This document shows, one piece after another, positions 25,101 through 32,993 of a stretch of DNA of 64,000 nt. Numbering within the stretch: position 1 is the stretch's first letter; the number at the start of each line of letters is the position of its first letter. The position numbers were made by a program, and so were the translations under genes. Source of the DNA: an uncultured Acidimicrobiales bacterium (lineage in GTDB: Bacteria; Actinomycetota; Acidimicrobiia; Acidimicrobiales; SZUA-35); NCBI GenBank assembly GCA_937922045.1, contig CAKZXA010000028.1:17633-81632 (forward strand), read 5' to 3'. The notes under the pieces are model-generated. The model saw only the letters and a list, made by a program, of their open reading frames with translations, was not told the origin of the DNA and did no database searches.

Positions 25101-26045
25101 ATGTCGTTGTCCAACTACCAACGAATCCTGAAAGTAGCTGCAGCCACGTCCGGGGTATGCACTCGAAACACGTTGCTCGACGCCGGCGTGAGCCCTACGA
25201 CGATCGATCGTCACACCAATGCGGGCTCGTTAGAACGAGTCCGGTCCGGCGTGTATGTCGTCGCCGAATTGGTCGACGCACGCACCCCCTACCACCTAGG
25301 TCTGGCGCGACTCGACGGGGCCGCCATCTCCCACATCAGCGCCGGTCGTCTTCACGAACTTCCGGTTCCGGCTGGTGGGACGGCGGTCGTCGAAGTCACC
25401 GTGCCGGTCGAAAGCGGAGGCCGTCGCTTCGACGGGGTCACCGTCCACCGCACCCGGCTTCCGCTGGCTGTCGACATCGTGGATATGTGTGGAGCGCTGC
25501 CGGTCACGTCGCTTGCCCGCACGGTGTTCGATCTGGCTTCGTGCTTGAAGGTTCACCGGCTGCGACATGTGGTCCAGACCGCCATCATTCATCGAGGCCT
25601 GGGAACCGATGACTTCTGGGCTTGTTACCAGCCGCTGGCTCGACGAGGAGTGCGCGGCCTCGGCCCGCTCAGGCGTGTGATGTGTGAGATGTTGGATGAC
25701 GAACCGGTGCCTCAGTCTGTTCTGGAACAGCGGCTGGCGAGGCTGTTGCGGGATGAAGGCTTGACCGGGTTCCGAAGGCAGTACCGCCCCCCATGGTTTG
25801 ATGGGGTGCGGGGAACGGTGGATTTCGCCGATCCGAACGTTCGGGTCGTGCTCGAAGCCGACGGCCGATCCTGGCATGCGACAACGCAGGCTATGGCTGA
25901 GGATCGACGTCGAGACAGGGCGGCTGCCGCCCACGGGTGGACGGTGCTGCGAGTGGTGGCCAGCGAACTCTCGGTCCGGCCCGACGCCACGATCGGCGAG
26001 ATCAAGGCTGTGGTGGCCTCCCGAAGCCTGAACCGTGCGGCCTAG
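25101..26045 (+). CDS. AbiEi-like antitoxin N-terminal domain / DUF559 nuclease-like protein
   Basis: This 314-residue protein has a winged-helix N-terminus like the AbiEi antitoxin family (CTRNTLLDAGVSPTTIDRHTNAG, then LERVRSGVYVVA). Its C-terminus resembles DUF559/Vsr-like PD-(D/E)XK nucleases: VDFADPNVRVVLEADGRSWH, with Asp-x(n)-Glu-x-Asp acidic residues. The start at 25101 follows the natural domain boundary. Such proteins are common orphan genes in actinobacteria and need not be part of a toxin-antitoxin pair; no partner toxin gene is adjacent. Related palindromic repeats flank the gene. Confidence 0.8.
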   Translation: MSLSNYQRILKVAAATSGVCTRNTLLDAGVSPTTIDRHTNAGSLERVRSGVYVVAELVDARTPYHLGLARLDGAAISHISAGRLHELPVPAGGTAVVEVTVPVESGGRRFDGVTVHRTRLPLAVDIVDMCGALPVTSLARTVFDLASCLKVHRLRHVVQTAIIHRGLGTDDFWACYQPLARRGVRGLGPLRRVMCEMLDDEPVPQSVLEQRLARLLRDEGLTGFRRQYRPPWFDGVRGTVDFADPNVRVVLEADGRSWHATTQAMAEDRRRDRAAAAHGWTVLRVVASELSVRPDATIGEIKAVVASRSLNRAA

Positions 26046-26080
26046 CCCCCAGAAGCGGGGCGTGAGGCGCACAGAACGGA
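26046..26080. repeat. REP-like palindrome, copy B (right half)
   Basis: Directly after the stop of the AbiEi/DUF559 gene lies a CCCCC-AGAAG-CGGGG hairpin followed by GCGCACAGAACGG (26067-26079). The last 13 bases equal the right arm of copy A in the same orientation. The left arm of copy A is missing. Confidence 0.6.
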
Positions 26081-26130
26081 GGTTGGTGAGTCGTTTGGCT
26101 GGATTGGCCGGTGAAATCTACAGTTGGCTC

Positions 26131-27837
26131 ATGGCCAGCGATTCCAGCACGTCGACTCAAGATTCCACCACCGTCGTTGGTGCCGATGCAGATGTAGATG
26201 TGGCTGTAGATGTAACTGTAGATGTCGACGTCATTGTCATCGGTGCGGGGGTTTGCGGCATCTACCAGCTTTACCGGCTGCTGGAGATGGATCTCAGCGT
26301 CACCGTGCTCGAAGCGGGCGATGCCCCCGGCGGCACTTGGTATTGGAACCGCTATCCCGGCGCTCGGTTCGATTCTGAGAGCTACACCTACGGTTTCTCG
26401 TTCTCAAAGGAGCTGCTCGACGAGTGGGATTGGAGCGAGCACTTCTCGCCCCAACCCGAGACGCTGCGCTACCTCAACTATGTGGTCGACAAGTTCGACC
26501 TTGCCCAACACATGCAGTTCGGCTGGCGTGTCGAGCGGGCTACCTGGGATGAGGGCTCGCGCACCTGGGAGGTCACCCGCGAGGATGGCACGTCGCTCAC
26601 CTGCCGGTACCTGCTGACCGCCCTCGGTCTCCTATCGGTCCCAGCGCTCCCCAACTACGACGGCATGGACAGCTTCACCGGCCAGTCATTCCACACTTTT
26701 CATTGGCCCAAAGACCCCGTCAATCTTGAAGGCAAGCGGGTGGCCGTCATCGGCACCGGCGCCACCGCAGTGCAGCTCATCCCCGAGCTGGCCAAATCGG
26801 CGGGATCGCTTACCGTGTTTCAACGCCGCCCTAACTGGTGCGCCCCGTTGCACAATGGTCCGATCAGCCCCGACGAGATGGCCGAGATCCGCGCCCGCTA
26901 CGACGAGATCTTCGAGCGATGCGCCAACACGCCCGGCGGCTTCATCCATGGACCCGACCCTCGCTCGTTCCATGAGGTCAGCCCCGAGGAACGCCATGCG
27001 TTCTGGCAAGAGCTTTACGAGGAAGGCCGAGGCTTCGGTATCTGGTTGGCTAACTTCCGTGAAGTTCTTATGGATGAGGAATGCAACGCCGAGTTCACCG
27101 AGTTCATCGCCAACAAGATTCGAGACCGGGTTGATGATCCGGTCGTGGCGGACAAGCTGATTCCAAAAGATCACGGGTTCGGGATCCAGCGGGTGCCGAT
27201 GGAGACGAACTATTACGAGGCCTACAACCGCCCGAATGTGCACCTCGTCGATCTCAACGAAACCCCTATCGAAACGATCACGTCGAAGGGAGTCCGGACC
27301 GCCGACACCGACAGCTTCCAAGGCACCGAGCACGAGTTCGACATCATCGTGTACGCCACAGGCTTCGACGCCATCACCGGCGCTTTCGACAAGATTGATT
27401 TCATCGGGGTCGATGGCCAAAAGCTTCGAGACAAATGGGTCGACTCACCGATCACGTTCATGGGCGCTCTCGTCAACGGCTTCCCCAACCTGATCACTCT
27501 GGCTGGACCGACGGCCGGTTCGGTATCGACCAACTTCCCGCGCGGTATTGAGATAGCGGTCGACTGGGCCTCCGACCTGCTGACCCACATGCTGAACAAC
27601 GGCCAGACCCGGGTTGAAGCGTCGGCCGAGGCTGAGCGAGCCTGGACCGATCATGTCCGTGAGATGTATGGATTCCTTCTCCTGCGCAAAGCCAAGTCGT
27701 GGTTCACGGGCTATAACGCCAACCTCGACCGGCCTCAAAAACCTCGCTACATGATTTACACCGGCGGCAATCCTCGCTACCGCAAGAAGTTGAACGAGGC
27801 TGCGGCCGCTGGCTACGAAGGCGTCGACCTCGACTGA
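26131..27837 (+). CDS. Baeyer-Villiger monooxygenase (FAD/NADPH-dependent, cyclohexanone monooxygenase-like)
   Basis: This 568-residue flavoprotein has the FAD motif VIGAGVCGIYQLYRL, the type I BVMO fingerprint FTGQSFHTFHWP (FxGxxxHxxxWP) and a second Rossmann motif VIGTGATAVQLIPEL for NADPH. The MTY-type C-terminal region ends YTGGNPRYRKKLNEA. It should convert ketones to esters or lactones. The N-terminus before the FAD motif is unusual: a Ser/Thr-rich stretch and then Asp-Val repeats (DADVDVAVDVTVDVDV). The start at 26131 was chosen because upstream sequence belongs to the repeat. Confidence 0.92.
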   Translation: MASDSSTSTQDSTTVVGADADVDVAVDVTVDVDVIVIGAGVCGIYQLYRLLEMDLSVTVLEAGDAPGGTWYWNRYPGARFDSESYTYGFSFSKELLDEWDWSEHFSPQPETLRYLNYVVDKFDLAQHMQFGWRVERATWDEGSRTWEVTREDGTSLTCRYLLTALGLLSVPALPNYDGMDSFTGQSFHTFHWPKDPVNLEGKRVAVIGTGATAVQLIPELAKSAGSLTVFQRRPNWCAPLHNGPISPDEMAEIRARYDEIFERCANTPGGFIHGPDPRSFHEVSPEERHAFWQELYEEGRGFGIWLANFREVLMDEECNAEFTEFIANKIRDRVDDPVVADKLIPKDHGFGIQRVPMETNYYEAYNRPNVHLVDLNETPIETITSKGVRTADTDSFQGTEHEFDIIVYATGFDAITGAFDKIDFIGVDGQKLRDKWVDSPITFMGALVNGFPNLITLAGPTAGSVSTNFPRGIEIAVDWASDLLTHMLNNGQTRVEASAEAERAWTDHVREMYGFLLLRKAKSWFTGYNANLDRPQKPRYMIYTGGNPRYRKKLNEAAAAGYEGVDLD

Positions 27838-27856
27838 TGCTGAGCCTGCCCAGCCT

Positions 27857-28600
27857 ATGAACCTGCCGGTCGCTGTGAAGCGCTTGGTCGATCGCCGCGA
27901 ACTTCTCGCTCCGATTCGAGGCATCGTGTTCGACAAGGACGGGACGCTGGCCGACCTCAGCGCGCGCTGGTTTCCTCTCTTCGTCCACATCGTGAACGAG
28001 CTGTGCGACGATCTTGACGACCGGATCGCACTGTCTGTGGTGTTGGGTGTTCGCGATGATCATTTGGTGGCCGATGGCCCCGCTGCGGTTAAGAGTGAGG
28101 CTGAGGTGAAGTCTCTGGCCGTCGCCTATCTCGTCGACCGTGGTTGGCAGGCCGAACGGGCCAGCAGGCGCTACGACGCCGCATGCGTTACAGCTCCCTT
28201 TGGCCCCCTGACGCCGATCGGCGACGTGGCCGGCACCATGCGATCGCTGGCGGCCGCCGGGTATCAACTCGGGGTGGCAACCTCGGATAGTCGAGCCAAC
28301 ACGGTGGCCGAGCTCGACGAGCTTGGGATCGCAAACATCATCAGTGCCTTGCGCTGTGGTGATGACGAGACGATCAAGCCGTCGCCCCAGGTGCTGCTCG
28401 GGATTGGTGAAGCGTGGTCGCTGACGCCGCCCCAGATACTCTTCGTCGGCGACAGCCTTCAGGATGCGGAGACAGCGCGAGCCGCGGGCTGCCTTTTCGT
28501 GGCTCTGGTTGGTCCCGGTTCGTCGCCCGTGGCCGCCAACACCGTCGTGGTCGCGTCGGACGCGTGGATCCAATCGATTGATGAACTGATCGAGACCTAA
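27857..28600 (+). CDS. HAD-superfamily hydrolase, phosphoglycolate phosphatase-like
   Basis: This 247-residue protein has HAD motif I VFDKDGTLAD with both catalytic aspartates, motif II in GVATSDSRAN, motif III lysine in DETIKPSPQ and motif IV in LFVGDSLQDAETARAAG. The helical cap is inserted after motif I. It probably dephosphorylates a small metabolite. It starts 19 bases after the BVMO stop, so the two may be co-transcribed. Confidence 0.88.
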   Translation: MNLPVAVKRLVDRRELLAPIRGIVFDKDGTLADLSARWFPLFVHIVNELCDDLDDRIALSVVLGVRDDHLVADGPAAVKSEAEVKSLAVAYLVDRGWQAERASRRYDAACVTAPFGPLTPIGDVAGTMRSLAAAGYQLGVATSDSRANTVAELDELGIANIISALRCGDDETIKPSPQVLLGIGEAWSLTPPQILFVGDSLQDAETARAAGCLFVALVGPGSSPVAANTVVVASDAWIQSIDELIET

Positions 28601-28705
28601 CGGTCTCAAGATTCGCAGCATGGTTCCAACTTGTCGTGGTGTTTCACGATGCTTCAGCAATGGTCTAGAGTTATCACGGATCAACCACCACATCTGGGGG
28701 AAGCA

Positions 28706-30091
28706 ATGAAACGACTTTTAGGCCTTTTGGCAATTTTGGCGATGCTGGTCGCCGCCTGTTCCAGCGGGGATAGCGACGATGGTCCGGCGGCCACCGCCGA
28801 AGATCCAGCGACCATTCAGATGTGGATTGCGTTCACCGATGACGCCCGCCTCGGCTTCGCTGAGGATCGAGCCGCCGAGTTCAACACGAACCATCCCGAA
28901 TACACCGTGGAAGTTACCGCGTTCGACTCGTACAACACGGTGTTCGAGCAGGCACAGCTCGCTATCGACGAGGGCAACCCGCCCGAGATCATTCACTTCT
29001 TCGAGGCCGCAACCCAGGAGGCGCTCGACGCGGTCGATGCCGACGGCAACCCGATCTTCAAGTCGGTAACCGAAGCTCTCGACGGCCGCACCGAGGTCTT
29101 GGGCGAACCCGTTGTACTCGACGATGTCGTGTCGGCGGCCACCAAGTACTACACGATCGATGATCAGCTCTACTCGATGCCGTGGAATACCTCGTCCACC
29201 ACAATGTTCTCCAACATGGGCATTCTTGAGGCGGCTGGTATCAGCGAACCGCCTGCGACCTGGGCCGAGGTTGAGGCCGCGTGTGAGGCCATCATGGCTC
29301 TGCCCGATGCGCCATCGGAAGGCTGTATCACCTGGCCGAACCACGGCTGGTTCTACGAGCAGTCGCTGGGCCAGATGGGTGCCGACCTGGTCAACAACGG
29401 AAACGGACGCGATGCGCGGGCAACGGAAATCTTCCTCGACTCACCCGAAGCGCTGTCCTACATGCAGTGGTGGAGCGACCTCGAGCAGTCCGGACACTAC
29501 GTCTACACCGGAACCCAGCGCGACTGGGACGGCTCCTCGGCTGCATTCCAGGCCCAGAACGTGGCCATGCTCATCTTCTCGTCGTCGGATACGACGGCGC
29601 TGACCCAGGCCGGTGTCGACAACGGCTTTGATGTGCGTTCTTCGTACATGCCCTACAACCAAGACATGTCCTACGAGGGGAACCTGATCGGCGGCGCCAC
29701 CTTGTGGATGTCGAACGGCCTGAACACGGCGGAAGAAGACGGGGCCCTCGGCTTCCTTAACTACTTCTCCAACCCGGACAATGCCGCATCGTGGCATCAG
29801 CTCACCGGCTACATCCCGATCACGAACGCTGCGGTTTCGCAGCTGGAAGGTGCGGGCTGGTACGACGAGAGCCCGAACTCGGCAGTCGCTTCGAACCAGT
29901 TGGACGATGCGGCCGACACGCCAGCCTCCACGGGTGCGTTCGTCGGAAACTTCGTCGCCATCCGTGACGTCGTCACCGCCGCAGCCGAAGACATCCTCGT
30001 CAACGACGTCGACGTTAAGGAGCGGATGGGATCGGCCCAAACCGAAGCCCAGCAGCTGCTCGACGACTACAACGAGTTGTACGGCGAATAA
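28706..30091 (+). CDS. ugpB: sn-Glycerol-3-phosphate ABC transporter substrate-binding lipoprotein
   Basis: This 461-residue protein has a lipoprotein signal peptide ending in LVAACSSG (lipobox cysteine near 20). It resembles UgpB along its length. Diagnostic stretches are SMPWNTSSTTMFSN, LIGGATLWMSNG, FLNYFSNPDNAASWHQLTGYIPITNAA and GWYDESPNSAVASNQL. The ligand is therefore likely glycerol-3-phosphate or a glycerophosphodiester. GGGGGAAG precedes the ATG. It is the first gene of ugpB-ugpA-ugpE; the gap upstream (28601-28705) probably contains the promoter, with a possible -10 TAGAGT. Confidence 0.92.
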   Translation: MKRLLGLLAILAMLVAACSSGDSDDGPAATAEDPATIQMWIAFTDDARLGFAEDRAAEFNTNHPEYTVEVTAFDSYNTVFEQAQLAIDEGNPPEIIHFFEAATQEALDAVDADGNPIFKSVTEALDGRTEVLGEPVVLDDVVSAATKYYTIDDQLYSMPWNTSSTTMFSNMGILEAAGISEPPATWAEVEAACEAIMALPDAPSEGCITWPNHGWFYEQSLGQMGADLVNNGNGRDARATEIFLDSPEALSYMQWWSDLEQSGHYVYTGTQRDWDGSSAAFQAQNVAMLIFSSSDTTALTQAGVDNGFDVRSSYMPYNQDMSYEGNLIGGATLWMSNGLNTAEEDGALGFLNYFSNPDNAASWHQLTGYIPITNAAVSQLEGAGWYDESPNSAVASNQLDDAADTPASTGAFVGNFVAIRDVVTAAAEDILVNDVDVKERMGSAQTEAQQLLDDYNELYGE

Positions 30092-30107
30092 CGTTAAAGG
30101 GCTCTGA

Positions 30108-31466
30108 ATGGGGATCATTCTCAGCCTGCTGATCGCAGCCGTCGTCGGCGGCGTGTCGTTTGGGTATCGAACCCGACGGCACGCCGCCTTTGGCGCTGGG
30201 CTCGGGCTTCTCGGCGGCTCGGTCATTCTGGCCGCCATGGGTTTCTGCATGTTCGATGCCGAGGCCGAATCAACCGAAGCGGTGCTCGGCGTAACCCTCG
30301 CCGCCGCCTTCGCCTGGATGTTCGGTGCTGGCAGCCGGGCCGTGCTCGATCAATCAGGCGACGGTAAAGCAGGAGGCGGATTCGGCGATAGTGAAATACG
30401 AACCGGTGCCTACCGTCTTGGTTGGTGGTGGCCCTGGTTGCTGTTGTCGCCCACCCTGATCATCCTCGTCTTCTTCCTGTATTGGCCAGCAATCCAGACC
30501 TTCCGGTTGTCGACCAAGCTGACCCGGCTCGGCGCGCCGCGCCAGGCTGAACGGTGCCTCGGCAACTTCTCCGAGCTGTTGGTGCCGAACCCGTTTCTGG
30601 TGGCCGCACTGCCGTTAGCCGCAATCGGCGTGATGTGGGGCATCGGGCTCTGGCACCGTCGAGCAAACCCCGACACCTGGTCCTTCGGCGTCGCTCGCAC
30701 CCTCCGCCCGTTCGGCATCGTGTTCCTCCTGTTGGCTCTGTACTTCATCTTCGAGAACGAAAACGGCGGCTACCGCCAGATCTATCTCAACACGCTCATC
30801 ATCTCGGTGGGAACGGTGGCTCTCAGCATGATCTTCGGGCTCGGCCTGGCCTACCTCTCTTACCAACATATTCGGGGGATCACGGTCTATCGAACCCTGT
30901 TGATCTGGCCCTATGCGATCTCGCCCCCGATCGCTGGCATCTTGTTCTTCATGATGTTCAACGCCACCGGAGGCGTGGTGGCAGCGGTGGCCAGCCGGTG
31001 GGGGATCGACCTGCCCGATTACACCCAGAATGCTTCGCTTGCTCGGTTCACGATCATCCTGGCTTCTGTGTGGAAGCTCTTGGGCTACAACCTCCTTTTC
31101 TTCTTGGCCGGCTTGCAAACGGTGCCGCGGGATCAGATCGAAGCGGCCGCACTCGACGGTGCCAACGCCTGGCAGCGTTTCCGCCGAATCGTGTTGCCTG
31201 CCCTTGGCCCGATCGGCTTCTTCCTGCTCATCACGAACCTCACGTACTCCTTCTTCGATGTCTACGGAACGATCGACTTTCTCACCAAGGGAGCCCCGGC
31301 TGGCGCAACCTCGGTGGCGATCTACGAGCTGATCCGGGTTGGGGTCGACAATGGCGATCTGGGACGAGGAGCAGCCCAGTCCGTCGTGTTGTTCCTCGCC
31401 GTTATCGGCTTGACCGCCTGGCAGTTCAAACAGTCGGAAGGCAGGATCAACTATGGCGGAGCGTGA
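30108..31466 (+). CDS. ugpA: ABC sugar/glycerol-3-phosphate permease UgpA with extended N-terminus
   Basis: This 452-residue permease carries the inner-membrane EAA loop that contacts the ATPase, IEAAALDGANAWQRFRRIVLPALGP. UgpA homologues are usually about 290-310 residues. Here about 100 extra residues with two or three hydrophobic segments precede the first conserved helix (WWWPWLLLSPTLIILVFFLYW), and a second insertion (about 150-220) adds two more hydrophobic segments. It overlaps ugpE by 14 bases. Confidence 0.9.
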   Translation: MGIILSLLIAAVVGGVSFGYRTRRHAAFGAGLGLLGGSVILAAMGFCMFDAEAESTEAVLGVTLAAAFAWMFGAGSRAVLDQSGDGKAGGGFGDSEIRTGAYRLGWWWPWLLLSPTLIILVFFLYWPAIQTFRLSTKLTRLGAPRQAERCLGNFSELLVPNPFLVAALPLAAIGVMWGIGLWHRRANPDTWSFGVARTLRPFGIVFLLLALYFIFENENGGYRQIYLNTLIISVGTVALSMIFGLGLAYLSYQHIRGITVYRTLLIWPYAISPPIAGILFFMMFNATGGVVAAVASRWGIDLPDYTQNASLARFTIILASVWKLLGYNLLFFLAGLQTVPRDQIEAAALDGANAWQRFRRIVLPALGPIGFFLLITNLTYSFFDVYGTIDFLTKGAPAGATSVAIYELIRVGVDNGDLGRGAAQSVVLFLAVIGLTAWQFKQSEGRINYGGA

Positions 31467-32313
31467 GCAGAGTCTTTCTCTCAACGTTGGCAAGCCAGGG
31501 CTGATCAAGGGCAGGTCGTGGCCAATCCATCTCGCCCTCTGTCTAGCGATGATCATCATCTTGTTTCCCTTGGCCTATGCCGCCCTGATCTCCACCCAGA
31601 CCAACGCCGAAGTGTTCCGCTTCCAGCTAACCCCTGGCACTGGTTTGAGCGACCATTTCGATCAGGTCTGGAACGAACGCAACATTGGCCGGTTCATGTG
31701 GAACTCGGTGGTGCAAGCGGTGCTGATCACCGTGGCCAAGACCGTCCTCTCCTTGCTAGCCGGATTGGCCTTCGTCTACTTCACCTTCCGAGGCAAGTGG
31801 ATCGTGTTCTTCTTTGTGCTGATCACGCTCATGATGCCGACCGAGGTAATGATCTTGGCCCTGTTCCGGTTCGTATCAGACCTGGGATGGAAGGATTCGA
31901 TGGCTGGGCTTGTCGTCCCGTTCGCAGCCTCGGCCACCGGTGCTTTTCTCTTCCGCCAGCATTTCGCCAACCTGCCGCGCGACTTGGCCGAGGCGTCTCA
32001 GATCGATGGGGCCACGCCCCTTCAATTCCTCTTTCGGATCCTGATTCCCCTGTCGTGGAATACCATCGGCGCCCTGGCCGTGATCCAGTTCGTGTTCGTT
32101 TGGAACATGTACCTGTGGCCTGTCTTGATCGTGTCCGATCAAGACAAGCAGGTTGTTCAGGTTGGCCTTCAGGGTCTGCAAGGGATCGAGACAGGGTTAA
32201 CGTTCGGCCCCTTGATGCTGGCCGCTCTGTTGGTGTCGATTCCGCCGATACTCGTTTTCATTGCTCTGCAGAAGCCGTTCATGTCGGGCTTTGCTCTCGG
32301 GGCCGACAAGTAG
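31453..32313 (+). CDS. ugpE: ABC sugar/glycerol-3-phosphate permease UgpE
   Basis: This 286-residue inner-membrane permease has six helices and the EAA loop LAEASQIDGATPLQFLFRILIPLS. Length and order (after ugpA) match UgpE. It pairs with UgpA to form the transport channel. No ATPase (UgpC/MsiK) gene follows; the next gene is on the opposite strand. A shared ATPase encoded elsewhere is common in actinobacteria. Confidence 0.9.
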   Translation: MAEREQSLSLNVGKPGLIKGRSWPIHLALCLAMIIILFPLAYAALISTQTNAEVFRFQLTPGTGLSDHFDQVWNERNIGRFMWNSVVQAVLITVAKTVLSLLAGLAFVYFTFRGKWIVFFFVLITLMMPTEVMILALFRFVSDLGWKDSMAGLVVPFAASATGAFLFRQHFANLPRDLAEASQIDGATPLQFLFRILIPLSWNTIGALAVIQFVFVWNMYLWPVLIVSDQDKQVVQVGLQGLQGIETGLTFGPLMLAALLVSIPPILVFIALQKPFMSGFALGADK

Positions 32314-32326
32314 ACCTAGGAGAGAC

Positions 32327-32926
32327 CTAGGAGGTGGGCCAGCTCGGAACGCCGTCGTCGAGGGGCACGCCCATCGTGTTGAGAAACCCCGATACCAAGC
32401 GATAGAAGCCGGCGCAGATCACCAGCTCCACCAGCTCAGATGACGACCACCGTTGGCCCAGTCTGGCGAAGGTCGCGTCGCTCACGCAGTCGTCGTTACA
32501 CAGCTCATCGGCGAGGTTGATCAGGTCGGTGTCATCAGCCGACCATGAGTGGCCAGCTAGATCGGCTGCGGCTAGGGAAGCGATTTCGATGTCGTCGAGA
32601 CCGCTGTCGCGGCCGATAAGCGTGTGTTGCCCGAACTCGTAGACGGCATGAGCGTTGGCGCCGACCCGGAGGATGACGATTTCGCGCTCGCGGGCTGGCA
32701 GCAAGCCCTTGTTCAGCAGGAAGCCGCCCATGAGGTTGAACCGCTTCAGTAACTTGGGGTGGTGGCCGAGCATGGCGAAGATGTTGAGCGGTTTCCCGTC
32801 GATACTCATGGCGTTGCCGAGAATCTCGCCAAGCTCGGATTCAGGATCGATTTCTTCGAGCAGTGGCAGTCGTGGGGCTGATGGCCTAGAGGGTGCTTGG
32901 GTAGGTGTCGAATCCATAGAGAGCAA
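32327..32926 (-). CDS. Carboxymuconolactone decarboxylase (AhpD-like) family protein
   Basis: This 199-residue protein has the CMD-family core REREIVILRVGANAHAVYEFGQHTLIGR, with a helical C-terminus. The redox-active CxxC of AhpD-type members is absent, so a peroxidase role is unlikely and a lyase-like or unknown function more probable. It is convergent with ugpE. A second start at residue 4 is possible. Confidence 0.82.
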   Translation of the reverse strand: MLSMDSTPTQAPSRPSAPRLPLLEEIDPESELGEILGNAMSIDGKPLNIFAMLGHHPKLLKRFNLMGGFLLNKGLLPAREREIVILRVGANAHAVYEFGQHTLIGRDSGLDDIEIASLAAADLAGHSWSADDTDLINLADELCNDDCVSDATFARLGQRWSSSELVELVICAGFYRLVSGFLNTMGVPLDDGVPSWPTS

Positions 32927-32993
32927 CTATCGCTTTTCCGATAACGTTCAGCAATACTGAAGGCCTCCTTGGGGAAGGAACGCAGGGCGTCGG

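Noticed and set aside
28634..28649. Inverted repeat TCGTG...CACGA before ugpB
   Set aside because: Five-base arms with a six-base spacer are expected by chance in this sequence; no regulator gene is nearby.
28641..28662. Possible PHO box (two 11-base units, GTTTCACGATG and CTTCAGCAATG) before ugpB
   Set aside because: The units match each other at only six of eleven positions and match the known actinobacterial PHO box loosely, so it is not listed as a site.
27704..28693. Minus-strand open frame of 329 codons opposite the HAD gene
   Set aside because: The plus-strand HAD protein has all four family motifs; the antisense product is Arg/Gly-rich and without a family pattern.
32947..32961. Palindrome TTCAG-CAATA-CTGAA before the SLC12-type gene
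   Set aside because: Five-base arms only; could be chance.
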